Of a stretch of 64,000 bases of DNA, positions 12,777 to 23,573 are shown piece after piece. Source of the stretch: Mya arenaria. Taxonomy: Eukaryota > Mollusca > Bivalvia > Myida > Myidae. Where the stretch lies: the NCBI RefSeq assembly GCF_026914265.1, contig NC_069124.1, forward strand, positions 88,188,915 to 88,252,914, in the 5' to 3' direction. A program made the position numbers and the translations under genes. Under the pieces are notes generated by a model. The model was not told the DNA's origin and searched no databases. It saw only the letters and a program-made list of their open reading frames with translations. Position 1 is the first letter of the stretch, and every line of letters begins with the position of its first letter.

Positions 12777-14641
12777 ATGCCTCCGAAAGTGACTTCTAGT
12801 GTTTGGAAGTATTTCACTTGAACTGAGGATGGTAAAAGTGTTGTGTGTAACTTGTGTAGTGTGAAACTTGTGTATTGTGGTGGGACTTCAAATCTAAGGA
12901 ATCACATGAAGAAGCATCCTGTGTGCAGTCCGCCATCAACTCCGTCTAAGACCCCCCCTGAAGCAGACGACACTTGACGTCACCGTTTCCACCCCTCCGA
13001 GGATGCAGGCTGCCACAACGGAGAGGGTTACCCGAGCGGTGACGGACTGGGTCGTACGTGACTGCCTTCCACTCAGCGTCGTCGACGGCCAGGGGTTCCG
13101 TGATATGATGGCCTTGGCGGCACCGTCTTATACAGTAAGTGTTATACAAATGTATTGTATACATGTACTGCACGTGCAATCATTTTGATATTGTCATAAC
13201 TTTTATAACTATGATATATTTCAGGTACCTACCCGGTACCTACCCGGCCGACAGTTCGTGCGAGGGTTGAGAAGAGGTACGCAGACGAACGCTCCAACCT
13301 CATCTCCCGGCTCGAGAAGGCGACGTCTGTCTCCCTCACGACAGACACGTGGACGTCCAACTCTACCGAGAGTTTTATCACCGTGACAGCCCACTACCTT
13401 GACGCCGAATGGATCCGGACGTCTTGATGACCAGAGCAATGCCAGAGCGTCACACAGCCGAGAACATCGCGTCCCGCCTACAAGAATGCGTAAGGGAGTT
13501 CGGTCTCACGGGCAAGGTGGAATGCTGCGTCCATGACAACGCCCGCAACATACAGAAGGCCGGCACACTCTGTCCAGAGTGGGGAGACCACTCCTGCTTC
13601 GCCCACACCCTCCAGCTCTGCATCAAGCCAGTCCTCGAACTTCCTTCTGTCTCCAAGGTCCTGAGCAAGTGTCGAAAGCTGGTAAGGCATTTCAAGCACT
13701 CAACGACAGTCACCGCTGAGCTACACCGTCGCCAGGAGCGGATGCAGAAGGAGGGCGAGAAGCAACCGACACTGGCCCTCATCCAGGACGTCCCCACGAG
13801 GTGGAATTCCACGCAGCTGATGTGTAGCCGCCTCGACAAGCTACGCCGGGTGGTCACTGACATCATGCTTGACGATGACGTCACGGAGGAGGCCGACCGC
13901 GATCTCCTTCTGAGAGACGGCGAGTGGGGCATCGTTGCCGACATATCCACAGTCCTTGGGCCGTTCACCCACGTGACCACCTTCATGAGTAAGGACAAGG
14001 ACGTATCCATCGGGGAGATGTTTCCCATCGTGTATAGTTTGGTTGGGAAAGTGTTGCAGCCCTGCAACAATGACACAGCGCTGGTCGCCTCGATGAAGAC
14101 CACTTTCCGGGATGAGATGACGGAGAGGTTCCAGCCAGGCCGAGATGAAACTGCCGAGTCCCTCCCGATGCTCGCCTCACTTCTGGACCCTCGATATAAG
14201 AAGTTAAGCTTCCTGCCCAGGCAGCTACGACGAAGGACACACACCATGCTGGAGGGCCGCCTTGACGATGTCCCGTTCAAGGTCAGCTCGCGCGATGACG
14301 GTGACTGTGCCACACCTGCTAAGCGACCACGGCTTGAGTTCATGGTCACAGCCCCGGAGTCATCGGTGGAGGACGATCTTCAGCTGTACCTTGCCGAGAA
14401 GATGGATGATGCAACACCAGCCCTCGAGTGGTGGCGGCGCAACGAGAACCGTTTTCCGAAGGTCGTGCAAGTGGCCCGTAGCGTCCTCGCGGTTCCCGCT
14501 ACATCTGTGCCATCGGAGCGCGTATTTTCGTCCGCCGGGCTTGTTCTGAACAAGTTGCGCAACAGACTTAACAGTGACATTGTTGGTGCCATCTTGTTCC
14601 TAAACAAGAACATGCGTTCTGTGAAGTGTGACACTGAGTGA
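12777..14641 (+). pseudogene. hAT transposase, ZBED-like, interrupted
   Basis: The first exon starts at an ATG at 12777 and encodes a BED-type zinc finger (CNLC ... LRNHMKKHP). It ends at a donor ACA|GTAAGT at 13134/13135. The second exon starts after TTTCAG at 13225, and the uninterrupted C-terminal part covers 13409-14641. That part has the RNase H-fold core and, near its end, the hAT dimerisation domain with ATSVPSERVFSSAG. Lesions: a TGA inside the BED finger; a frame change associated with a run of seven C at 12951-12957; a tandem duplication of the 11-bp GTACCTACCCG at the start of exon 2; and a shift near 13425. The similarity is to ZBED1/ZBED4-type hAT proteins. GC content is much higher than in surrounding DNA, a common feature of young transposase genes. 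Confidence 0.9.
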
Positions 14642-15404
14642 AATATGATGAACAGTGATTGCCATTGATAATGAAAGCATAGTGTATTCGGAACTGTGTG
14701 AATAATTGATGAATACTGAAAAGTAAATAACTGCATGTAAATGCAAGAACGTTTTGTAACTACTCACGTTTAGTGCGTCTAGTTCTAAGTATGTAGTATG
14801 TATATTATTTTTATAATTAATGTATTTGCATGTTATGTTATTACATGTTATTATGTTTGTACACGTTTGTGTCTAAATAAAGGCATGTAGGTAAATATTA
14901 AATGAATGAAATCATCTGTATTCACGACTTCTTTCTTTTTTGAAATCTGAAATGAAAAGGAAATGAAATGAACAATAAGTCAATAACGAATATTGAGGTG
15001 AATTAAAAGTGTTAAATCAGTACATTACAGAGTATCGTTATTTACAAACATCCCAAGGGCACATGTACATTATTCTAGAAAACTCATTGGTTTGCCTATT
15101 AATATTTTGACACATTTATATGACGCGCAATGGATGTAACGTATTTGTTTACGACTTAAAACGATAATGACGTAAAACAGATTAGTAAAAACACATCAAG
15201 CTTACGACGGATACCAACTGAAGTGTACTATTATTTCACTATTATTTCATATGATATGATAAAGGGTGTACATAGTAGAGGGTAAACGTTACATAACAAG
15301 GTGTACACATTCTTAGACAACAATTTCATACGAGTATCCGGATAGTATTCGGATAGTTGATACGAATATCCGAATACCAATTTGCTATCCGGTTTTCATC
15401 CCTA

Positions 15405-15844
15405 ATAATGACACAACATTTGTTAAGCAGTTGGACCATACCAATTCTCGCTCCACAACAACTAATTCACGTTCAATAGTACTCGAACCTTCTGTTGCTA
15501 AAATTGCCGCCTGTCAATTTTAAAATGCACTAGACGTACAGAAACTGCATCATGTCTCAAGTCTCCGATTCCGTTCTCAGCTTGCGTCCCAACTGTTCTC
15601 TACTTACTCGGAGCATATCGGACCTATGTGATCACTCGGGGATCCAATCCGTCAATGCCCAGAACGATTTTGATCATCTATGATGGCTGGTTTCTCTTTA
15701 ACTGCTTCGTAGGCAAGAAATTCTTTACCAAGGCTAGAAGCTTCATTTCCACACTGGGCGATGAAACAGTATTTGTAGCCGAAATAGGGGAATATCTGGA
15801 ACTCAGCTTAAAGATAAACACCCTAGTCTTGACAAAATAAAGGA
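15405..15844. other. Flank between hAT and LINE, probably more of Gypsy fossil A
   Basis: The segment starts with the right-hand hAT target duplication. Because the hAT inserted into the fossil's protease region, this DNA should be the upstream (5') part of the minus-strand fossil. No gag motif could be identified with confidence. Confidence 0.35.
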
Positions 15845-17345
15845 AAATGCCAAATGTCACCTGACTTTCACTTCACCCCGGTTACCGATAAAGATATTGG
15901 AAAATACATTGACAGGTTAAATAAAAAAAAGCAACTGGTATCGATCTGATTTCTTCCAAAATCATCATTGCTGGCAAAATCACTTTACAGGTTCATACAT
16001 GGCCATTGAAATTATTAGCCAAGGATCATTTCCAAATAGTCTTAAGCTAGCACAAGTTACTCCATTTTCAAGAAAGATGACCCCTTTATTGAAAAGAACT
16101 ATATACCAGTCAGTGTTTTACCATCAATGTCCAAATTATATGAACGGTTCATAAGTGAGTAAGTAATTTCGATAACATTTTTCATCCTTTCCTGGCAGCA
16201 TTCAGAACCACATCTGGATTTCAAACTACTTTGTTAAGGCTGGTTGAAGAGTGGAAAAAAACCCTTCATGAGAACAATTATGTAGGCGCAGTTCTAATGG
16301 ACCTCTCAAAAGCATTCGACTGCCTGCCCCATGATCTCATCTTATATAAGCTTAATACATATGGTATCTCACCCCAAGCATGTAGACTTATACACAGCTA
16401 TCTTACAAACAGAAAGCAACGTGTCAAACTTGGTCAATTTACCAGTGAGTGTGACTCCATCCTGATAGGCGTACCACAAGGATCAATATTAGGGCCTTTA
16501 GTTTTCAACATCTTCCTAATCGTCATATTTTACTTTATCAATAATCCAGCTTTATATAATTATGCAGATCAGAATACTCATTTTGTGTGCGATAAAAATC
16601 CTGAAGTTGTTAAGACCACTCTTAAGAAAGAAAGTAACATTTTGATTAGCTGATTGTTTACCAATCAAATGCAGGCTAACCCTGACAAATTTCAAGCAAT
16701 TTCAGCTGGCTCAAAGTATTGTAAAGAAATAAAACAATTTAATATACTTAATCACAACATTTTTTGTGAAGATAAATTGAAACTTAGGTGTTGAGGTAGA
16801 TAGTTTATTAAATTTTGATGCCCAGATTTATACAATATGCAGAAAAGCAGCTAAGCAATTGAATATTCTTCAAAGACTAAGCAAATTTTTGACAACCAAT
16901 ACTAAGCTTATTATCTTTAAATATTTTATCAGATTCAATTTCAACTACTGTCCTGTCGTTTGGCATTTTGGTAGCAAGACCAACACAGAAAAAATTGGAA
17001 AAGGTTCAATACAGAACGAAAATCTTCCTCAAAGAGTTCAATTGGCAACATTACATTTGAGCAGGGTAAGATACATTGCTATTGAAACTTACAAATGTCT
17101 GTAAGGTATCTCACTAGAATATGTTCAAAACTTTGTAACTTTTAAGACATGTAATTTTAATCTAAGATACGAAAACTGTGTAGATGTTCCATCAGTAGGA
17201 CCAACTATTAATATGGGAAAAACTCTTTCAGCTGTAAGGCCAGTCAGATTTGGAACAGCCTACTAAAGGAAATAAGGTGATCCGAAAACTACCAGGAATT
17301 TAGCAGGCTGATCAGCACATGGACAGGTCCTTCTTGTAAATGTTC
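15845..17345 (+). mobile_element. Decayed LINE (Jockey/CR1-like reverse transcriptase)
   Basis: The longest open piece (16231-16653) has reverse transcriptase motifs: MDLSKAFDCLPHDLIL (block with the first catalytic Asp), GVPQGSILGPLVFN, and YNYADQ, where the expected YADD has lost its second Asp. Upstream, 15850-16140 retains the KKATGID-type block and the PVSVLPS-type region in other frames. Downstream, 16770-17280 retains the C-terminal domain seen in such LINEs (LNILQRLSKFL, then YCPVVWHFGS and RVRYIAIETYKCL). Several frameshifts and stops make it non-functional. It has no LTRs, and the endonuclease part is missing, so it is 5'-truncated, as is usual for LINEs. Confidence 0.9.
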
Positions 17346-20074
17346 AATGTGCAAATAATACCTTTTGCTTTAAAAAAAATAGAAGAAATTGAGAAATTAT
17401 AAGATGTTTCGCTGAATATCTTCTGTCCTTTGTCTTATCGGAAAAGGAGTTTTGTTTTCAGTGGGATGGCCACTGGACAAGATAAGGCATTCAAATACCA
17501 GAAAAGATTTCAGCGGACTTTCTGAATAAAATAACAACTTATATTAAATAACATGCTTATATCTATTTATGATTATTTCAAATTTATATAACATCTGTCG
17601 AACACATACAACTACTTGTGTTTTCTTTCGGCAAATATTTTTTTTAGGTGTTACGACTTTACTTTTTCCAAATAACTTTCTTTTACAGTGATAGGTGTAA
17701 TAACAAGATAACATGATAAATATAACACCTCCTCTAGGCAATACTTTCCAAAGATTTTTCCTATCAAGCTAGATTGTTTATTTTTTTAACAACTATACAT
17801 CGATATACAAAGCTGTTGTCCCTTTGTATATTTTGCTTCTTTCAATTTTGCTCATTCAATGTATATGATTACCCTTTAAGTTATTATTATTATTATTATT
17901 ATATACCGTATTTATATAGCACTCTTTTCATTCGTCATGAACGTTCAAAAGTGCTTTACAAAGAAATAAATATATCACATACATGTATATGACAAACAAT
18001 TTAAAATAAGTTACAGATAAATACAGAGACAGTTAATACGTTATAAATAAAAAACGAATTAAATGAGATAAAATGTCCATCATCAGGTGACTGTAAAACA
18101 ACAGGAAATTGACATATAGAAATAAATTATAAAATGAACAGACCCGCTAAAACCTGTATTAATTGTCCTGTACTTAAAAACAAATAAAAATATAAAGATA
18201 AATCATTCAATATTTCCTAGTACATGTACACACAATATAAAAGGAAACAGGATAAAATGAAATAAAATGTTGAAATTACTGATAATACACATTACTCGAT
18301 GAGAGTACGTCGGATCAATGTCACAGTCAAGTCAAGTACCGATACAATGCGGTTAACACGTTAAGTTTCATAGAACTGAATGAATAAGTGTGAATAAGTT
18401 ATACTTTTGAAACAACTAACAATTTTACAGTGGTATATCAACTAGTGGAACCGTGCGCGTATGGACTGGCCGTACAGCCGGGAAAACTTGTTGATGTTAT
18501 CACTGTATACAGTGCTCTCATTCAATTTTACTATTTGAATTTGTATGCATGAATATGATTACGAACGGCTTTTGTAAATACTTGCTCTAATATCTGATTA
18601 TTTTTTTTACATATATGCTTTTATTTCCAGGTCACAAGCCCATTGTTATTTTTTAATATGTTATGTATGTCTTTTATTCACGTCGGAAAATAGCCAATTG
18701 AGCCGGAAAATAGCTAATTGAGCTATTTTTTCTTGTTAAATAAAGAGTCTTGTATCTTGTAGCTTGTATCTTGGTGAGTTGGATAGTGGATATGTCTTTC
18801 TATTTATTACTTGAAGATATCGATGTAGTCCAAAATGTCACTTTTCAGATTCTATGAAATGTCACTGTTGTAGTAGTCACTGTTCTGAAACTGATTAAAA
18901 AACAAAATGTTTTTTATGTATACTTCATCTTAGGGGTGGTTGTGTGTGTGTGTGTGTGTGTGGGGGGGTAATGCTTTGGGGTAGGGGTTGAAATTCTGAT
19001 GCAGAGACAAGCATGTTAGTAGTGATAATATCCTAGGTATAATGGCTTGATGTAAATATGGAAAATGAGTGTACCGTTTGGAGTTATCATCCGTGCACCT
19101 CAACTTAGAGTATTTCTGTTTTCATGAAATTTAAACATTTATGGCATAAGCTGAAAACTAAATTAACAGCTGATCTCAAACGCGACGCCTAGCTGTCCCT
19201 AAAAATAACATACCCGAAAATGATATATAAAACCGCTAAATAGTTACCGGCATAGGCTGGTGGAGACGACCCGAGCGGCCCAGCATCGAAGCTGAGGGTG
19301 CGGACTTGCTAAAGTGCCCTCCTTATAAGGACGCACATACTCAATTGGGTAAATAATGACAGACGCGTGAACATTTTGAAAAGCCTTGGCTGTAAAGAAA
19401 TACAATTGAAACCTAGTAAAATCCTATACGAGTGAATTGAAAAAAGAGCCCTTTTGTGGGTTAGATAAGCTCTATGTATGAGGGGTGAGTGAAATAACGG
19501 TAATGTATGAATGGATAAATTAATCACAGACTTGGTTAAATATAAAACAATAATAAAAATGCACGAAATGGGATAATAAAGATGAGATGTCTATGATTAA
19601 GACAGGTAAGCATTGCAACAAACAAAACACATTACAAAAATACATGAACAACTGGAGTATCTGCTCTCATGAAGATGATTGTCAGTCTGAGTCCTGGCGA
19701 GAAAGAGACAGCACAAACAAAAAAGAAAATGGATTTCTGGTTTGTTATGATACTTATATTAAACAGATGGTTAGATGACAACTTTTTCATATACATCAAC
19801 AAATGAAGAAATAATGGGTATTTAAGATCATTGAGCGTGGCTTTACGCCATTTTATATTGGCATTTTAGCCAAGACTAGCTATTAAACGTATATGGAATG
19901 TTTTAATTACAGACTGAAAAAATGTTAAGGAGAAATAAAGCTGATTCATTATGTTGACTGATAAATAAAAAATAAGTGAATCATAACTACTTTAAATGGA
20001 AGAGATTTTTTTTAAATAACTCCGCCAAAATGTTAGTCGAAACTTCCGAATATATTTCATTTTAACGTTCTCCT
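17346..20074. other. No gene recognised; simple repeats only
   Basis: AT-rich DNA. It contains a TTA array (17881-17902) followed by a TATATAGCAC...AGTGCTTTACAAAG motif (17907-17961), a form common in dispersed marine-invertebrate repeats, and a (TG)n tract near 18942-18961 that runs into a G run. No exon, RNA gene or transposon end could be supported. Confidence 0.5.
17881..17902. repeat. (TTA)n microsatellite
   Basis: About seven perfect TTA/TAT triplets, next to a possible dispersed-repeat end. Confidence 0.9.
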
Positions 20075-20413
20075 TTTAAAGATGCACTCTCACAGATTTT
20101 GACTTTTTTTGTCTTGGAATGAGCCATTTTTTTTGCGCAAATCCATGGAAACCAGTTATATAAGACTGCTGTCAAGAATATTATCGTAGATTTTTTATAT
20201 TTAAGTTAAAAAATTGATGTTTTATGCATTTTTCTTAAACCGTTTAAGCCATAAAACATTAATTTTCGAACGGAAATATGAAATCTGCGAACTGAATTTT
20301 GTATGCAATCTTATATTATTGGTTTGCACATATTTACGCAAAAATGTGCTCTTTCCAAGACAAAAAATAATTAAGTTGTAAAAATGGTAAATCTGTGAGA
20401 GTGCAGCTTTAAA
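20075..20413. mobile_element. Palindromic MITE, family 1, copy 2
   Basis: The termini read TTTAAAGATGCACTCTCACA on the left and GTGAGAGTGCAGCTTTAAA on the right, with further inverted pairing inwards. A second inner palindrome is centred on CTTAAACCGTTTAAG. It shares its interior (AAGACTGCTGTCAAGAATAT) with the copies at 1191 and 32208. It is non-coding. The termini include a TTTTAAA that is itself symmetric, so the target duplication (TA or TTAA) cannot be settled by eye. Confidence 0.85.
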
Positions 20414-21355
20414 AGAACGTCGCAGAATTGCTTTGTTAATTAGTCAGAACCTATAACAACAAGAACGATATATTAAGAGCGGAAAACACTTAATATGAAA
20501 CCTAAAGTGAACATTGAAAACATTCATAATGAAGTAAGTATAAAATGTAATAGCTAAACAAACCTCAAACACATAAATGAAATACGTCTGAATTTTAAAT
20601 TGTTATGCATCTTCCGCTGTTATATGGCTATGAATGTAGTTATATTTAATAAACAGAGACAAGAAAATGTACTTTTACTCGCAACACATGAAACCCCAGA
20701 CAGGAACACATTGTACCCAATGCATTTTTTAGCAGTTCATTGGGTCACATATTTGAATTTTAAATTGTGTTTCTTTGTTCAGGTGAACGGGCGATATGTA
20801 GGTCGCTGGATACCCAATGTCTATTTAAATCTAACCATTGAAAATGTATCACGATATTACGTTATTTACAGCCACGGGTGAAATCTGATATTTTATCGAC
20901 AATAGCATTTTATGTTTGGTAAGTCATGATATTCCCTAGTAGTTTATAAAACAGAACATAAAGGAGTGTCTTAAAATGATATTGGTTTCTGATTCCCCTA
21001 CAAGCTTTTTCAATCAATCAAATCAATCAATCAATCAATCAATTATTAATTCCACAAATCGCTGCTAAAACTACTGTGATTCAATAAAAGTTTCAAAATA
21101 ATAACAAATCTGGGCTGGTTTCATTCTAGTTCAATGTATTCATTTCTTTCAATTTCGTTTCATCATCAACGTTGAATATGCAATATATAAGAGAGGCTGC
21201 GAAACACCCCTTGTAATTGTACGTGCACGTGCACGGGAAGCTGTTTGTGCAGTTTCTTATTAAAGTCGGTTGCAAAACCTATTTCTTTAAAAAAAAATCT
21301 CGTGATTGTGAAGATGCAGCCGTAGTCCATCTTGCAGAAAACATATCACGCCTGT
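20414..21355. other. No gene recognised
   Basis: AT-rich DNA with a short CAAT/ATCA tetranucleotide array at 21011-21042. A weak splice-acceptor-like site (TTTGTTCAG at about 20774-20782) precedes an open stretch ending at 20881, but nothing around it supports an exon. Confidence 0.4.
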
Positions 21356-21494
21356 ATAACCACGGCCTCTAAACGCCAGCTCCACCACTTTACAGTGGTG
21401 CAAAGAAAAAGAGCTGTCGACACTTCCGTGGTGGAGCTGTGCCCTATGTTTACATGAACAAACGTGAGTATGGTTTATATTTTATTTGATAATT

Positions 21495-21749
21495 TCATTT
21501 AACGGACATATTTCGAAAATCGGAGAATGTGGTACCGTGTAAGAACACTTCTACTGCATGCTGGTTACTATTTCGTTTCAATATTATGCAAACTGTGGTG
21601 CCAGGAGCTTTTCTCCCGAATCGGACATGTGCATATTTTGAGATGTGATTGCATATCAAGTATATTTCGGTGCTTACACACCCCGTAGGAACATTCGCAC
21701 GCATGCAAACATAACTGTTATGCATAGTACCTATGCCGGAACACAACAC
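21495..21749 (-). CDS. 84-codon open frame in left arm of palindromic element
   Basis: The frame begins MLCSGIGTMHNSYVCMRANV and is mirrored in the right arm at 22847-23083 on the plus strand with only about six or seven residue changes. It is open in both arms. No family was recognised. It may be a chance frame in a conserved arm, or a small element-encoded peptide. Confidence 0.2.
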   Translation of the reverse strand: MLCSGIGTMHNSYVCMRANVPTGCVSTEIYLICNHISKYAHVRFGRKAPGTTVCIILKRNSNQHAVEVFLHGTTFSDFRNMSVK

Positions 21750-22846
21750 AACGGATAAGCACTTCCTAAAAAGGAAATATGCACATATTTATAAAAGTGG
21801 TGGCGCTGTTGCCCTAGTGGTGGCGCTATCGAGTGTGTTTTGTGCTTGAAGTAATATAGAAAGTTAACGCTTTTGGAATGAATACAGAGATTGCTATGTT
21901 TATCATTCATTGAACATTATGCTGGTTATGCATACTACGTGCGGAAACAAAACTCTTCGCGAACTATCTTAACCTTACTGAAAACTATTTAGGAATCAAC
22001 GCTAGGTAGTTTAATTTTACCATAGAACTATAAGTATATATCATGTGTGGCCGGTACGGATAGAAAAATCCGACCCGAGTGCACGCGCGTAAGCCAATTT
22101 ACCGGCCACGCAGCGTGACCGAGGGACGGATTCTTTGATCCGGACCGGAAAAACATGATTGATATTTTTTCCTGCATATCTAAAATTATCAATTTGTGGA
22201 AAAATTGACGTCAACCAAATTACCAAAAAGCGCGTGAAACGTTGTTTACTAACGTCATTAAGCGTAGTAATTTTAAAACCACTATTGGTGTCAAACAGTA
22301 ACTATTTAAATCGCGTTTTAACGATTATTTATTATCTATTTTAATTAATTGCATACTTCTATATTTTATTGTGCTTTATTGAAATGAAATAATGTACTTT
22401 TCATAAACCATACAATAAAATATATAAGAAGTGGCGCGTTGTTGCGTGTGACATATCTTACATGGGGGTGTAAGATGAGTTTTTCCAGCACTGGTCACAT
22501 GACCGTAAACATACGTCCGGTATGCAAGAATACCTCTCTCTTAACCGGACACACATGATAGATACTTATAGTTCTATGGTAAAAAAGGTAACAACACAAA
22601 GCCGTTTGTTTTCGAAATAGTTTTCAGTAAGGTTTAGCGTAGAGTTTTGTTTCCGCAAGAAGTATGCATAACCAGCATGATAACAATGAATGATAAACAT
22701 AGCAACCTTAATATTCATTTCAAAAGCGTTAACTTTTTATATAACTTTAAGCGCGAAACATACTCGACAGCGCCACCACTAGGGCAACAGCGCCACCACT
22801 TTTATAAATATGTGCATTTTTCCTTTTTAGGAAGTGCTTATCAGTT

Positions 22847-23083
22847 TTGTTGTGTTCCGGCATAGGTACTATGCATACCAGTTATGTTTGCATGCGTGAG
22901 AATGTTCCTACGGGGTGTGTAAGCACCGAAGTGTACTTGCTATGCAATCACATCTCAAAATATGCACATGTCCGATTCGGGAGAAAAGCTCCTGGCACCA
23001 CAGTTTGCACAATATTGAAACGAAGTAGTAACCAGCATGCAGTAGAAGTGTTCTTACACGGTACTACATTCTCCGATTTTTGA
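22847..23083 (+). CDS. 78-codon open frame in right arm, mirror of the left-arm frame
   Basis: The frame starts at the same ATG as the left-arm frame and stays open over 78 codons; changes are mostly N/T, A/E, I/V, I/L and N/S. It ends slightly earlier than the left-arm copy. Coding status is unproven. Confidence 0.2.
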   Translation: MLCSGIGTMHTSYVCMRENVPTGCVSTEVYLLCNHISKYAHVRFGRKAPGTTVCTILKRSSNQHAVEVFLHGTTFSDF

Positions 23084-23573
23084 AATATGTCCGTTAAATG
23101 AAAATATCAAATAAAATATAAACCATACTCACGTTTGTTCATGTAAACATAGGGCACAGCTCCACCACGGAAGTGTCGACAGCTCTTTTTCTTTGCACCA
23201 CCGTAAAGTGGTGGAGCTGGCGTTTAGAGGCCGTGATAACGTAGATGACAAAATATTTCCACAAGAGCACGTGCGAACATGGATGACGTAGCACTCAAAA
23301 TATAAAGCAAACGTGCACGTACGCTTTTCACGACGTCTCTAATGACGTAATAAGAAATAAAAGAAGTTTCTACGTTTAGTTTCTTATATCCATAATGTTA
23401 AAGACCATAAACGACACATTTATTCAGTATGCCCTATGTGGAATACTGCCAAGTATGGTGACAACTAAGACGGTCGATTTGCGCTCAGGTAAGCAGTCAG
23501 ACGTCGTCTTTCCTCGGTTTGTCATCATCCACTAATCTTGGATCTATACAGTGCCATCCACCGACAAGCCATC

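Larger units (their letters stand above)
9001..15404 (+). mobile_element. hAT superfamily DNA transposon with 8-bp target site duplication
   Basis: The left end TAGGGATGGAAGCGAATATC and the right end (reverse complement TAGGGATGAAAACCGGATAG) form short terminal inverted repeats. Both ends carry subterminal copies of CGGATATTCG and CCGAATA. The element is flanked by a perfect 8-bp direct repeat ATAATGAC at 8993-9000 and 15405-15412, the duplication length expected for hAT elements. It carries a BED-finger/hAT-dimerisation transposase gene on the plus strand (12777-14641) and a nested foldback element (9243-12418). AATAAA near 14875 could be its polyadenylation signal. The transposase frame is interrupted, so this copy is probably not autonomous, although its ends look intact. 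Confidence 0.95.
21361..23235. mobile_element. Palindromic DNA element with long inverted arms and 5-bp target duplication
   Basis: The termini CACGGCCTCTAAACGCCAGC (left) and the inverted copy on the right are flanked by ATAAC at 21356-21360 and 23236-23240. The arms run about 21361-22050 and 22545-23235 and are highly similar along their length. Each contains a CAGCTCCACCAC motif, GCGCCACCAC motifs, and an open frame of about 80 codons reading inward to outward. The spacer of about 0.5 kb (22050-22545) holds CCGGCCACG-type short inverted repeats. The 5-bp duplication and a CAC terminus would fit Transib-like elements, but no transposase is present and the class is inference. Confidence 0.85.

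Noticed and set aside
13450-14349. 299-codon open frame on the minus strand
   Set aside because: It lies antisense to the GC-rich hAT transposase, which has clear homology on the plus strand.
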